From positions 7,786,221 through 7,850,220 of the forward strand of contig OX387192.1 of NCBI GenBank assembly GCA_947561395.2: 64,000 bases of DNA. Direction: 5' to 3'. Positions 20,949 to 34,600 of this stretch are shown here, piece by piece (positions within the stretch are counted from its first letter, which is position 1; each line of letters begins with the position of its first letter). The notes under the pieces are model-generated. The model ran no database searches. It was not told the origin of the DNA and saw nothing but the letters and a program-made list of their open reading frames with translations. The stretch comes from Buxus sempervirens (taxonomy: Eukaryota > Streptophyta > Magnoliopsida > Buxales > Buxaceae). A program made the translations under genes and the position numbers.

Positions 20949-22527
20949 ATGGATCCTGTTGAAGAACTTGAGCAAGCGCCACCTCTCCCGCCTCATGGGC
21001 AAGAGGACTTGGAAGGCCACCCCGTGATCGCTAGTCTTAATCAACAGATGGCCAACATGTCTACCATGATGACTACCATGATGCAGCAAATGGAGAGAAT
21101 GCATGCGCCACAGCAGCTTGTACAGCCACCACTTGCGGTACCTCCGCCACAGCAGCCGATACCTCCGGTACAACAGCCACAGCTAGAGCAGCCACCGCCC
21201 GTTCTCCCACAGTTGAACCTACAGCCACCAGAACCACGGATCCCACATCGTTTGCCAGGCCAACCAGAGCAGCCCTTACAGATTCCGGCACCCCTAGCCG
21301 TACCACCACAGCAAGTAATGCCACAAGGAATGGGGCACGACGAAGAAGAATGGTACCGAGCACGGGAAGCACCAGGTATCTCAGTCCAGGTGCAAGCGGA
21401 TATGGAGATGCTAAAAGAACAGATGCGGATTGTGAACCAAGGTCCTATACCGAAGGAAGCCTCATTGAACATACTAGGATTCTTCCTTAATTGACAACTT
21501 CCGCCGAAGTTTAGGTGCCCAAACTTTGTGAAATTTGATGGAAGTGGGTGCCCATTGTCTCACCTTAGGGCATACAACGGGGATATGTGCCAGTACGCCT
21601 ATGATGAGAGAATCATGATCCAATTCTTTCAACTCTCCCTGATATGCTCATCGCAGAAATGGTTCGCCAGTCTGGACAGGAACCAGATAAGAACGTGGGA
21701 TGACCTGGCCAGCATATTCCTTGAACACTTCAAGTTCAACACGGAGGTCTTGCCCACACGGATGGAATTGCAAAAAAATGACCAAAAAGGGGACTGAATC
21801 CATGCGTGAGTATGCAAAGAGATGGCGAGAAATGGCCGGAATGGTCCAGCCACCCATGTTGGAGAAAGAGATGGTGACATTGTTCATATCGACGCTGGGG
21901 CAGCCGTACTACACCTTGCTACTGGGGCAGTTTGCCGCAAGTTTTGCTGACCTTGTCGTGGTAGCGGACCGGATAGAAGATGGGGTGAAGTCTGGCAAAG
22001 TGGCTGGCTTCGCAACTGAGGAGAGAAGGACCCCTGTCACTGGAAGGGGAATGGATAGAAAGAGAGAGGACGAGGCCGTCAACTACGTCTAGCAGAATAG
22101 GCCCTTCCACTTTTCAGCACCCGACAGAAGAGAAAATCGGAATAGTGGCCAAGGGGCACAACCTGCATGGCAGCCGAGATGGACTAAGGAGGAATATCAA
22201 GGAAGGATGAACAGAGTGTTCACACCCCTACCTTATCCATTGTCAGAACTGCTGCCAACCCTACTGAAGAAAGGGTACTTGCAGAAGAAGTAGCCCACTC
22301 AACAGCCATCCAACAGTCGCTCCTACAACCCGAATGAGTGCTGCGAGTATCATATGGGGGCTCCTGGACACCACACCAACCGTTGTTGGGATTTAAAGCA
22401 CGATGTGCAAGACCTGATCGATAGCAAGCGTATCTCAGTTGATCCCCCGGTATCAACTCCTCCCGCGGCCACCACCACGAATCCTCTCCCAGACCACAAT
22501 CGGGCGTCTTCAAGTGGCACCAGCTGA
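20949..22527 (+). pseudogene. gag of the gag-only element, copy 1 (stops and frameshift)
   Basis: The start MDPVEELEQ is followed by a Gln/Pro-rich N-terminal region (about residues 50-150), then, after an in-frame TGA at 21492-21494, the retrotransposon gag core (FDGSGCPLSHLRAY; WFASLDRNQIRTWDDL; REYAKRWREMAGMVQPPM). The core changes frame at an A7 run (about 21774-21780). TAG codons follow at about 22090 and 22292. The C-terminus carries a knuckle-like motif CCEYHMGAPGHHTNRCWDLKH, similar in layout to that of the gag at 1674. The protein would form particles and bind RNA. As read it cannot be made full length without recoding, so particle proteins would have to come from a relative. Confidence 0.85.
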
Positions 22528-25484
22528 ACAAGTTGGTAAAGCTACAAGGCAAAGAGCGATCCCAAAATCCAAAATCTTCAAGTCTATCATGACCAGAATA
22601 AGTTGAACCTTGCTTTTTGCACCAAGTATCCCTGGTAGGAGTGTCTGTGTTGTAAATATTTTAAATGCTTTTTGCTTTCATGCAAGCTTTGTAAAAAACC
22701 CTTTTGAAAAACACAAAAGAAAAGAAAATACCTTTTGAAAAAAAAATACAAGTGAGTGGTCGGTGATGATATTGCTCTGAGACCACACCCTTTTTTGGCA
22801 ATGACCACGATCATGGAAAAATTGCTGAGTTGTTCAAAGGTGTCTTCAGCTGGGTGCAGTACACTGTCCCAAGAGAACCTTGGATGAGCTAAAGGCAATT
22901 CCTTCCTGATCCAGACCATAATTTTCTTCCTAAAAAAACCTACCTTTGCAATAGGGCAGAGCGATCCTTGAGAGAAAAGAAAGAAAGAAAGTGAAAGTGT
23001 AAGAACCAGTTAAGGGCCAAGGCCGGCTTTAACATCATGTCTCTAAGAAAGGATGAGAGGCCATCCTTCATGCATCCTTGAATTTTAAGATCCGCTAGTG
23101 AAAACACTTTGGGCTTGATCGTGTTGTTCAAATACCCGTGTCGTGTCTAGTCACCCCACACTGGGGCAAAGCTGAGAAAGAAAATGAAAAGGATAAATAG
23201 ATTCTTGAATAAATTTGCCTAAGCATTCCAAGTTGTCACAACTCCTGCAAAAGGATGAAAGGCCATCCTTGCTTTATTTCCCCAGTTTTCAAAGTCATAT
23301 CTCTAGTCAAACCACTTGAGCCTAATTTTCTTTCTTCCAACCCACTGAGTCATGAGCCCTAAATCTGGCGTTGGGTACAAAAGAGAAGTAAAGAATAAGC
23401 AGAAACAAAGAAGAGAAAAAGAAAGCAGGAAATACACTGGGACTTGTTAATCAAGGCAATAGTCAAGATAATCCCAGAGCAAAGGACAGAAAAACAAAAA
23501 AAATGGTGATAGAGCAAAAGCAAAAGGAAAAGGCGAAGGTTACAAAAGACCTCCAAAAGGAAAATGGAGAAAAGCAAAAAGGCAATGGCAAGGCCCAAGC
23601 GGCCGAGAAAAGAGTAGAACATGAATCGACCCATTTACAAAAGACTTTGAGCCATATTCCCTTTCTTTCATGAGCTAAAAACCTCAGCCTTCGTTTCGTC
23701 CTACCAAAAAGTCCTTTCTGATTGCAGAAAATGTGACAATAGGATTCATGCAGATCTATGATGAAGGAATCTAAAAAGAAGAACGAGCTTTTGCAAGACA
23801 CAAAGCAAAACCTGAAAATGAAAAGATAAGAATTTAGGCCCTATATCCCTTCATTTCTTAGATTTAAAACCAAGCCAATGTTTCATCCTAATGTAAAGAC
23901 CTCTCTGATCTATGAGACATGATGTACGAATCGGCCAAAACCCGTAACTGGGATTGGCACTAACCCAAGGGAAAAGGAAAAGGGAAAAACCCTCAATTGC
24001 AAAATCCTGAAACCACCCTAAAGAATTGGGTCAAGGTGAGAGAAAAAAAACTGGGAAAGGGGGAACACCCTTTGAAGCACCCTTCATCTTTTCAGCCTTT
24101 GTTGGCGCGAGCCAAGAGTCTCATGGGATTGTGTGTCGAGCACACCGTCCCAAAACACCTCGAGCTAACAAGGCAATTCACCATGACCGTTGGTCTCGCC
24201 TCTCTTTTAAAATCACTTGTACAAATTCCCAAAAAAAAAAAAAAAACTTTTGAAAATTGTGTCATTTCAGTCATGTGCACTGGCATACACATTAAAAGCA
24301 AGTAAACCGCGGATGCTTACCTCTGTTCAAATTTCAGATACCTCACTGCTTTGTGAGAATTTTGTAGGCCCAGGCAAGGCAAAAGAACCAGGAGTCAAGA
24401 AATGTCAAGAAGCCAAGAACAAAAGAAAGGCAAGACAGTGGAAAGCCGATGCGGTAATATGCCGGCAGGGGGAATGGCAAAGACTTCCTTTGTCCCTAAA
24501 GCTGACTCTTTTCCCCAGCAGAATGTCCAAGAAACCTGAAGCTGTATGTCAAGACCATGCCCAGTCTGAAGAGGTTGGTTTTGCAAAAGAAAGACAAATG
24601 CAAGAAGGCTTCCGCAAATCCTCAGTGGATCGGTCCTTTCAAAAGAAGCCCCAATTTTGCTTAAATGATGATCTCCTCCTCAGAACAGGGAGGGCCTCCA
24701 CTCAGAAAGACAAGAGCCAGAAGGCCGATCAACTCACGCTCGACAAGAAGGAGCTGAGTCATGCAAAAAAGTGAGATGGCAGGGACTCCCACCAATCCCC
24801 AGTGGAGTTACTTCGAACTGGGAAGCCCTACCTTATTAAAACGGGGACTGGCAGAAGCACCCTTCCCACTGGAAAAGCAGAAAGGGACAAAGAACCTCTG
24901 AAGAAGAAGAAGACAAAAAGAAGAAATCTTCGGGCATGATGGCCCCATTTGTAAATTTTTCATTTCCCACTTTTGTAAATAGAGTAGGACAGGTGTGTGG
25001 GCTCCCTTGAGGCACCGAGCAGCACTGAGAGCACCTCCTCGCCAAGAGCATCTCCTCCTTCTTCGCTCCTTCCAGTCCTTAATCCAAACCCTTTTAAAAA
25101 AAAAAAAAAACTGTCCTCAAAAGTCCCAAGTCTAAAAATCTGAAATCTGAAATCAAATCCCAAATCTGAAATCTGAAGTCACCTAAAAGTTGTAATGGAA
25201 CAGACAAGAGAAAGAGAAAACTGTTGAGTGCCTTGCATCAACGTCAAAACGGGTTGATAAGCTTAAGTCCAACCCCATCCTTTTTAATCTAAATCAAAAT
25301 TAGAAGTTGCTCCGAGAAGCCCGAAGTGGGTGAGCAAACTTCGAAATCTTAGTGGAAATCATTTCGTGTTTCCAATGCTTTGAAAATCAAAAGGATTTAA
25401 GCTCGTCAATCATGATGACAGAAGTGCAAGGCGCAAAAACAAGGTTCTTCTTTTTCTTTGCCGTTCATCCCCAAGGAGACTCCG

Positions 25485-25499
25485 GCAAAGAGGGACTGC
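25485..25499 (+). promoter_or_regulatory. Polypurine tract before LTR2
   Basis: gcaaagagggactgc is directly followed by TGTAAGCACC. The same tract lies at 36671-36685 before LTR3. LTR1 lacks it, which marks LTR1 as the 5' LTR of the insertion. Confidence 0.8.
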
Positions 25500-28400
25500 T
25501 GTAAGCACCTTATTTTTGCACCCCTGGAATTGCTAAAAATGAAAACCCTGGTAGAAGTCAAACCCCGAAGGGACAAAAGTTGACTTTTTGATTAAGTGAT
25601 ATTTGGCCACCTTGCTTTATGTCATTGGATAGAGAATCTCGACACGATTCCAACGCAACTGAGTTTGCAGGAATCGGAGTCCGGATGAAGGTTCTGTGGG
25701 CGGTCAAACTTGGGCGGAGCCAAAAGTTGACTTTCTAGTGAAATCCGATCCAGGTGCTTACCCCCATGCCATTGGATAGAGGGCTCCGATACGATTCTAA
25801 CGCAACTGAGTTTGCCCAAATCGGAGCCCGGATGAAGAAGATATGAGCTGACGAAATTCCCGAGTAGCAAAACCAGTAAACTGCGCACGTGGCAAAAAGC
25901 TGCACACGTGGCGAGTTGCACAGGAAAATATCTCGGGGATCAAATCCGTAAATATATAAACATTCAAAATATCCCAGGGACCAATCTGAAAATATTTGAA
26001 AATATCTGAATAAAATAATATTAAACCAAAATATCCCAGGGACCATATCTTAATTTTCGGATTTTTTAAACAAACCCGTGGCGGCATTTAATGTTTAATG
26101 ATTTTGTCGCTCGCGCTGAGCGACAGGAGCTTGGCGCGAGCTGGCCGCCAAAGTGGGCGGATGCCCATTTTTCCTTCTATAAAAGCTCCAGTAGCCTTCA
26201 TTTGCGGGGGTTCTGCATTTTTTTGGTTCGGCATTTCTTGGGGGTTGGACATTCTGTTGTCCCTCAGCACTCGAAGGTAGTCTGGGCTACAATCTTCCCC
26301 AAAGAAACCACACTCTTGGCCATTCCTTTCTTCCCCTTCTTCCTCGTCAAACCCGAAGGTAATCTTGCTCTTGGTGTGAGAAGGAGGCTCTGGCTGCAGC
26401 GCGTTGGCTCCAAGGAACCCTCCGCCCTACTCTACAAAGACCTGGAACCAAGGTGAGCTCTCCATTTTCTTTTGTTCAATATATATATAAATCAGGCTTC
26501 CTATGCATCTCTAATATCTTGTTTGTCATTGTTTGTTTGATTCGAATTCGAAGGGGAGCACGTTCCTTGTGATCGCACCTCTCTTGTATCCCGATAAAAC
26601 CCCCCTTTCCCTTCTTCCTTAATCGTGTTTTCTTAGTTAGTGTTTTGTTTTCAAAGTTTTATGCATGTTCTGTAATGTTTGGGTGTTCGGATTTGTAGGT
26701 TTGCAAAGAGGTTTGATCCTCACAAGTTAGGTTAGATTAATTTCCAAGTATGTTAGAGGTCTGCTGGGGTTCTAAGGATCCCCAGAAACCAGTTACAGAG
26801 CTTAAAACCAGTCGAAAATGGAGTTTGGAGAGAAAAAAACAGAGAGTCAGGGTCTGCGCTGAGCTCACGCTCACCTTGCGCTGAGCTCGCGCTCACCTCA
26901 TGCTCACCTAAAATTGGATGCGCTCACCTCGCGCTCACCTCGTGCTCACCTAAAATTGGATGCGCTCACCTCGCGCTCACCTCGTGCTCACCTAAAATTG
27001 GATGCGCTCACCTCGCGCTCACCTCGTGCTCACCTAAAATTGGAGGCGCTCACCTCGCGCTCACCTCGTGCGCACCTAAAATTGGATGCGCTCACCTCGC
27101 GCTCTCCTCGTGCTCACCTAAAATTGGATGCGCTCACCTCGTGCTCACCTCGCACTCACCTCATGCTCACGTAAAATTGGATGCGCTCACCTCGCGCTCA
27201 CCTCGTGCTCACCTAAAATTGGATTCGCTCACCTCGCGCTCACCTCATGCTCACCTAAAATTGGATGCGCTCACCTCGCGCTCACCTCGTGCTCACCTAA
27301 AATTGGATGCGCTCACCTCGCGCTCACCTCGATTTTTGGGTGCGCCCACTTCACCTTTACCTTAAAAAATCCCAAAAATGCCCTTTACCTTAAATAAAAT
27401 CCCGAAAATGCCCTTTACCCTGAAAAATAGCAAAAATGCCCTTTTCCTTAAAAAATCCCGAAAATGCCCTTTACCTTAAATAAAATCCCGAAAATGCCCT
27501 TTACCCTGAAAAATCCCGAAAATGCCCTTTACCTTGATAAATCCCTCCCTAGTACAATGAGCCAGTTTTTTTTCTCTGACAGAGTGTCTATCTTGTGTTT
27601 TTTTGTGGGATTATTGCTAGATGTGAATGATATTTCCGAACCGGATAAACCAATAGGGTTTTTGGGTCACCCGGAAACCCGACAGGGGACTTGGACTCCC
27701 GGTCCAACTTGACTTCCAGTGGGCCTTCCAACGGGGCCCACCAAGCCCAATAAACACCAAAGCATGCCATTAAAATAACTTAAGTAAAATGAACAATTTG
27801 AACCGGGCGGGCCAAACCCAATGCGGCCCACCCGAGCCTTGTTATGCGAAATTGATGCATGAATTGCGTGGTTTGGCCGAGACCAAGGGCAAGGGCCTAC
27901 CGGGCCCGCCAAAGCCCACCAACCGAACCAAGGAAGGGTACAAACCCTAACTTCCGGTAACTGGGGCTTACAAGCCCAGATTTGGACTGCGGGCCCCAAG
28001 CCCAGTGTCCAAATCACTTTGGCAAAATTAAAAAGATAAATCCAATAAAAAATACTTGGACACCATGTGGGCCCACCTTAGGGGCCCACAAACCGGTCCG
28101 GCCCACTTGTGCATGAAAAACACTTAATCTTCAAATCTGAACTTAAAGTAAAATCAATTGACCTAACCAAAGCCCAAAGGACCTCTCAGGCTAGACTGAG
28201 GTCCACAAGGGTACACGGGCTTGACTAAGCCCACCAAGGATACCGTGGGCCTTCCAACGGGGTCCACCCAACCAGACTCAGATCACATAAGTAATCAAGA
28301 TAAAAGCAACTAAAGGGACCCACACCACTCAGGTGGTCCCGCCAGACTTAACCAAGCTGCATATCGGTTTAGGAATCGGGTGAGACCAAAGTAAGCTGAC

Positions 28401-28615
28401 TCAAACCAGGACAAACCTAAGGGACCCGTCACCCGACGGGGTGGACCGGGGTGTCTACGGACTTCGCCGGACCGCAACCGAGACCCTACTTAGAATCTCA
28501 AAGCCACAGACCAAAAGCCCTAATAGACAAGGTTAGGCACCCAGGTGTCCGCCTGCACCCCATCAGGCGGTGGCGACTCCGAATTCCCACGTGCCGCGTT
28601 TCCGACGCGCGCACA
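25500..28615 (+). mobile_element. LTR2 (middle LTR, mosaic of LTR3 and LTR1)
   Basis: 3116 bp, serving as 3' LTR for copy 1 and 5' LTR for copy 2. From its start to about 28259 it carries the bases that LTR3 has where LTR1 differs. From about 28287 to its end it carries the LTR1 bases where LTR3 differs (cacataag, ccaagctgc, gtcacccgac, cttcgccgg, agccacag, tttccgacg). Between about 28016 and 28259 the markers are mixed. This is what crossing-over between a 3' and a 5' LTR would leave. Confidence 0.9.
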
Positions 28616-31600
28616 GCCTGGCGACTCCACCGGGGACTTCTCAGCCCAATAGGACCCTTGGTTAGAATGAGTCAACCTAAGAGGGATTTAGTCGATTTCA
28701 GGGTTTTTACTACCTCGCTTAGTAAGACGTGGAATACATGCAACTACGTATTCTAGGGAGTCCTGTCACAAGGACATGATAATCGCCTAAGGAAAGTGGG
28801 ATTTAAGCGGTCCCCTGTGACCCCCCACTTACCTGGGGACTCTCCCGGAATCTCGTATTGCGTGCCAATTCTGCACCTTACTATACAAGACGGTAAAAAC
28901 TCCTTTATCAACAAAATCCTATCAAATCTCACCCGGTTAGACACCGCACTCAGCCCAAATGCAGATACGGGAACACCACCACACCGTGGATGGATTTATT
29001 TTCCAGTTTGGTGATAAACTGCGTGGGGTGACATGCACGAGGGAGGATGCGTGAATGATCCGACCCTGAATGAATGAATGAGAGCGGATACTGCATCTTC
29101 TTTTCCAAGACTTAGACCTCTCTAGCAGCCTACCCTTCTGATTCCTACGAACTGATCTTTGGGATGGTATTAGCACCTACGATCCCGTGGCTTTCCGGGG
29201 AAAGCAGGGTAAACCCATCCCCCCAGTTTTCTGGAGTCCATTAGCACCACAGGTTTCTTGCCGTCGCACGCGAGGATCCAGTACTGGTCCAGACCCTTGT
29301 AGGCTTATGTCTCGGGCTGGGTATCCTCCCCCACCTAACATTTCTGAACAAACCGCGCTTGATATTGCGAGGGTGATATGAATGATGAATACAAAAGGAG
29401 TAAAATCAACTTAAAATCCAAGAGTCCTTCAGGGGCAGCAACCCTCGCTTTTTGCATCCAACTGAGTAAACCCTAGATTATGGGCTGCCTTAGCCCTAAT
29501 TTAGGAAGCTAACCTAACTTTGATCAGGGGAACCACCCCAGATCCATGCATGGAGTCCTGCGAGCCGTGGGCCTTGACCCATTGAGTCCGTTGGAGGCAC
29601 TCTGAGTCCGGGTCAGCCTTTTGAGCAGATGAAAGCCGGTTAGATCAGACAACCAGGTGAAAGCAGGCCAGATCAGAGCAGGGGAAGTAAACCCTAGATT
29701 TAGGAATTTGGCTTACCCGCCTGGAAGCAAATTTGTATCCTTCCTTTTGGCTCTCAACAGCCCTGAGGATGAATCTTTTGCAGATTTTTTGTGAATATCA
29801 TGTAAATTTTCGCCCTCGCTGGCAAGTTGTAAATTCTTTTGGTTTGATACCTGAAGGCAAAAGAAGATGAAAGAACAAATGAAAGGAAAGCTAATCAGGA
29901 CTTAGCTGTGCTTCCATACACAAGTGTGTCTAGGAGTCGTGCCCCACGAGGCACCAACCTTTTTAGGGCTATGCACACACCCTTTTGATGTAATTTTCTC
30001 ATATGCAATTTTGGATATAGGTTTTTGAATGGTAATGCCATTTAGCCTCGGCTTTAATTTTGTGCAAGCATCTTCATGCATTGAATGCACACACTTCGAA
30101 ATCATTTGCACAAGCTTTTTTATCAAATCATTGTCAAAAGAAATAATGCAAAAAAATTTCCAAAGATCAAAGTTACACCGGGACTGGCTCCAATTCCCTA
30201 TGCCTCACTCAGCTTCAGCTTAATAAGAAAAATCATGAAATAAATTGGCTGTAACTTAGCCCAAAATAAAAAGTCAAGTCAGACCCTTGCTAGGGACCAG
30301 CAACCCAAGCTGAAAGTACAAAGAAAAACGATGAAAAGAAGAAAGAAGAAATTTCAAATCCAAGTAAAGACCAAATATGGCAAAATCCCAATTTCTAATC
30401 CCAAATTTCAGTCAGGGCCATTTTGTGCTTCTACAACCAGAGGAGGTCATTTGGTGATTCCAAAAAACCAGGACTTCTCCCAAACAGGGACTTCTTCCTC
30501 AAACCGGGACTTCTGCCCAAACCGGGACTACCGACAAAATCAGGGACTCTTCCCCTCGCCTCTGAAGGGCTAAATCTTAGTCGAAGCCATTTCGCGCTTC
30601 CACTACTCTGAAGCCATTTCGTGCTTCTCTTAATTTGAAGCCATTTCGTGCTTCCGCTAATCTGAAACCATTTCGTGTTTCCAAATCCGAAGCCATTTCG
30701 TGCTTCCCCCAAATTGAAATCACTTTGTGTTTCCCAAAATCTTAGTCGAAGCCATTTCGTGCTTCCACCAAAATTGAAACCATTTCGTGTTTCCAAATTT
30801 GAAGCAATTTCGTGCTTCCACCGAAATTGAAACCACTTCGTGTTTCCCAAGATTTTAGTCGAAACCATTTCGTGTTTCTGCTGCCCCTGAAACCACTTCG
30901 TGTTTCTAAATCCGAAACCACTTCGTGTTTCCAAATCCGAAACCACTTCGTGTTTCCAAATCCGAAACCACTTCGTGTTTCCAAATCCTAATTTGAAGCC
31001 CTTTCGAGCTTCCACTACTCTGAAACCACTTCGTGTTTCCAAAATCCAAAATCGAAGCCATTTCGCGCTTCCCCGAATCTCAGTAAAAGTTATTTCGTAC
31101 TTCTGCTGCTTCGGAAATCATTTCGTATTTCTCAAAATTTGGTAGGAATCACTTACCCTCCAGGAACCAACTCTTGAAGTTCCTGGAGATCAAACCCAGG
31201 GACTGTCCCATGGACATGTACCAATATTTAGAAATCAACTATTGCAGTTTCCAGAACCAAACACAGGGACTCTCCCCTTACCTCTGAAGTGGCGGTTCAA
31301 AACCTTCTTCATTACCTCCGAAGTGGCGGTTCAAAACCTTCCTCCTTTACCTCCGAAGTGGCGGTTAAAAATCTTCTTCCTTAACCTCCGAAGTGGCGGT
31401 TAAAAATCTTCTTCCTTAACCTCCGAAGTGGTGGTTCAAAACCTCCTTCCTTTACCTCCGAAGTGGCGGTTCAAAATCTTCTTCCTTTACCTCCGAAGTG
31501 GCGGTCAAAGAAATCATAACCTCCGAAGGGGCGGTTCAAAATCTTCTTCCTTTACCTCCGAAGTGGCGGTCAAAGAAATCATAACCTCCGAAGTGGCGGT

Positions 31601-34600
31601 TCAAAATCTTCTTCCTTTACCTCCGAAGTGGCGGTTAAAGGAAATCCTTACCACCGAAGTGGCAATCAAAACAAAATCTTACATGCTTACCTCCGAAGTG
31701 GCGGTCAAAAAGAAATCCTCACCTCCGAAGTGGCGGTTGAGAGAAAATCATAACCTCCGAAGTGGCGGTTCAAAATCTTCTTCCTTTACCTCCGAAGTGG
31801 CGGTCAAAGAAATCATAACCTCCGAAGTGGCGGTTCAAAATCTTCTTCCTTTACCTCCGAAGTGGCGGTCAAAAAGAAATCCTCACCTCCGAAGTGGCGG
31901 TTGAGGGAAAATCATTACCTCCGAAGTGGCAGTTAAAAGAAACCTTCTTCCCTAACCTCCGAAGTGGTGGTTAGAAAGTGAATCAAATAAGGAAAAATCA
32001 CCACAAACAATCAGCACAGACATGCATTATATTTCATTATGATATGCATTCCTTGTACTGACTTGTCTTGGAACCAAGGTACCAAGATTGCGTTTCGCAG
32101 TCCCTACCTCCTACGTTCAAGAAGAAGATTACAGATGGATCCTGTTGAAGAACTTGAGCAAGCGCCACCTCTCCCGCCTCATGGGCAAGAGGACTTGGAA
32201 GGCCACCCCGTGATCGCTGGTCTTAATCAACAGATGGCCAACATGTCTACCATGATGACTACCATGATGCAGCAAATGGAGAGAATGCATGCGCCACAGC
32301 AGCTTGTACAGCCACCACTTGCGGTACCTCCGCCACAGCAGCCGATACCTCCGGTACAACAGCCACAGCTAGAGCAGCCACCGCCCGTTCTCCCACAGTT
32401 GAACCTACAGCCACCAGAACCACGGATCCCACATCGTTTGCCAGGCCAACCAGAGCAGCCCTTACAGATTCCGGCACCCCTAGCCGTACCACCACAGCAA
32501 GTAATGCCACAAGGAATGGGGCACGACGAAGAAGAATGGTACCGAGCACGGGAAGCACCAGGTATCTCAGTCCAGGTGCAAGCGGATGTGGAGATGCTAA
32601 AAGAACAGATGCGGATTGTGAACCAAGGTCCTATACCGAAGGAAGCCTCATTGAACATACTAGGATTCTTCCTTAATTGACAACTTCCGCCGAAGTTTAG
32701 GTGCCCAAACTTTGTGAAATTTGATGGAAGTGGGTGCCCATTGTCTCACCTTAGGGCATACAACGGGGATATGTGCCAGTACGCCTATGATGAGAGAATC
32801 ATGATCCAATTCTTTCAACGCTCCCTGATATGCTCAGCGCAGAAATGGTTCGCCAGTCTGGACAGGAACCAGATAAGAACGTGGGATGACCTGGCCAGCA
32901 TATTCCTTGAACACTTCAAGTTCAACACGGAGGTCTTGCCCACACGGATGGAATTGCAAAAAAATGACCAAAAAGGGGACTGAATCCATGCGTGAGTATG
33001 CAAAGAGATGGCGAGAAATGGCCGGAATGGTCCAGCCACCCATGTTGGAGAAAGAGATGGTGACATTGTTCATATCGACGCTGGGGCAGCCGTACTACAC
33101 CTTGCTACTGGGGCAGTTTGCCGCAAGTTTTGCTGACCTTGTCGTGGTAGCGGACCGAATAGAAGATGGGGTGAAGTCTGGCAAAGTGGCTGGCTTCGCA
33201 ACTGAGGAGAGAAGGACCCCTGTCACTGGAAGGGGAATGGATAGAAAGAGAGAGGACGAGGCCGTCAACTACGTCTAGCAGAATAGGCCCTTCCACTTTT
33301 CAGCACCCGACAGAAGAGAAAATCGGAATAGTGGCCAAGGGGCACAACCTGCATGGCAGCCGAGATGGACTAAGGAGGAATATCAAGGAAGGATGAACAG
33401 AGTGTTCACACCCCTACCTTATCCATTGTCAGAACTGCTGCCAACCCTACTGAAGAAAGGGTACTTGCAGAAGAAGTAGCCCACTCAACAGCCATCCAAC
33501 AGTCGCTCCTACAACCCCAATGAGTGCTGCGAGTATCATATGGGGGCTCCTGGACACCACACCAACCGTTGTTGGGATTTAAAGCACGATGTGCAAGACC
33601 TGATCGATAGCAAGCGTATCTCAGTTGATCCCCCGGTATCAACTCCTCCCGCGGCCACCACCACGAATCCTCTCCCAGACCACAATCGGGCGTCTTCAAG
33701 TGGCACCAGCTGAACAAGTTGGTAAAGCTACAAGGCAAAGAGCGATCCCAAAATCCAAAATCTTCAAGTCTATCATGACCAGAATAAGTTGAACCTTGCT
33801 TTTTGCACCAAGTATCCCTGGTAGGAGTGTCTGTGTTGTAAATATTTTAAATGCTTTTTACTTTCATGCAAGCTTTGTAAAAAACCCTTTTGAAAAACAC
33901 AAAAGAAAAGAAAATACCTTTTGAAAAAAAAATACAAGTGAGTGGTCGGTGATGATATTGCTCTGAGACCACACCCTTTTTTGGCAATGACCACGATCAC
34001 GGAAAAATTGCTGAGTTGTTCAAAGGTGTCTTCAGCTGGGTGCAGTACACTGTCCCAAGAGAACCTTGGATGAGCTAAAGGCAATTCCTTCCTGATCCAG
34101 AGCATAATTTTCTTCCTAAAAAAACCTACCTTTGCAATAGGGCAGAGCGATCCTTGAGAGAAAAGAAAGAAAGAAAGTGAAAGTGTAAGAACCAGTTAAG
34201 GGCCAAGGCCGGCTTTAACATCATGTCTCTAAGAAAGGATGAGAGGCCATCCTTCATGCATCCTTGAATTTTAAGATCCGCTAGTGAAAACACTTTGGGC
34301 TTGATCGTGTTGTTCAAATACCCGTGTCGTGTCTAGTCACCCCACACTGGGGCAAAGCTGAGAAAGAAAATGAAAAGGATAAATAGATTCTTGAATAAAT
34401 TTGCCTGAGCATTCCAAGTTGTCACAACTCCTGCAAAAGGATGAAAGGCCATCCTTGCTTTATTTCCCCAGTTTTCAAAGTCATATCTCTAGTCAAACCA
34501 CTTGAGCCTAATTTTCTTTCTTCCAACCCACTGAGTCATGAGCCCTAAATCTGGCGTTGGGTACAAAAGAGAAGTAAAGAATAAGCAGAAACAAAGAAGA

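Larger units (their letters stand above)
17430..25499 (+). mobile_element. Internal region, copy 1
   Basis: 8070 bp. In order: primer-binding site; about 1.9 kb of leader with no gene; a gaagccatttcgtgcttcc minisatellite (19386-19962); an acctccgaagtggcggtt minisatellite (20092-20795); decayed gag (20949-22527); about 3 kb with no recognisable gene (A-rich stretches at 23400-23600 and 24230-24246); and a polypurine tract at 25485-25499. The frame at 24217-24774 is Lys-rich, has no domain I recognise, and is cut by a stop in the second copy, so I do not call it. Confidence 0.88.

Noticed and set aside
21041-21472. Minus-strand Cys/Gly-rich frame of 143 codons opposite gag
   Set aside because: Mirror reading of the Gln/Pro-rich gag N-terminus.
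24217-24774. Frame of 185 codons (and 210 codons at 35259) after gag
   Set aside because: Lys-rich with no recognised domain; starts in an A run, is interrupted by a stop in copy 2 and differs in frame at A-run length changes.
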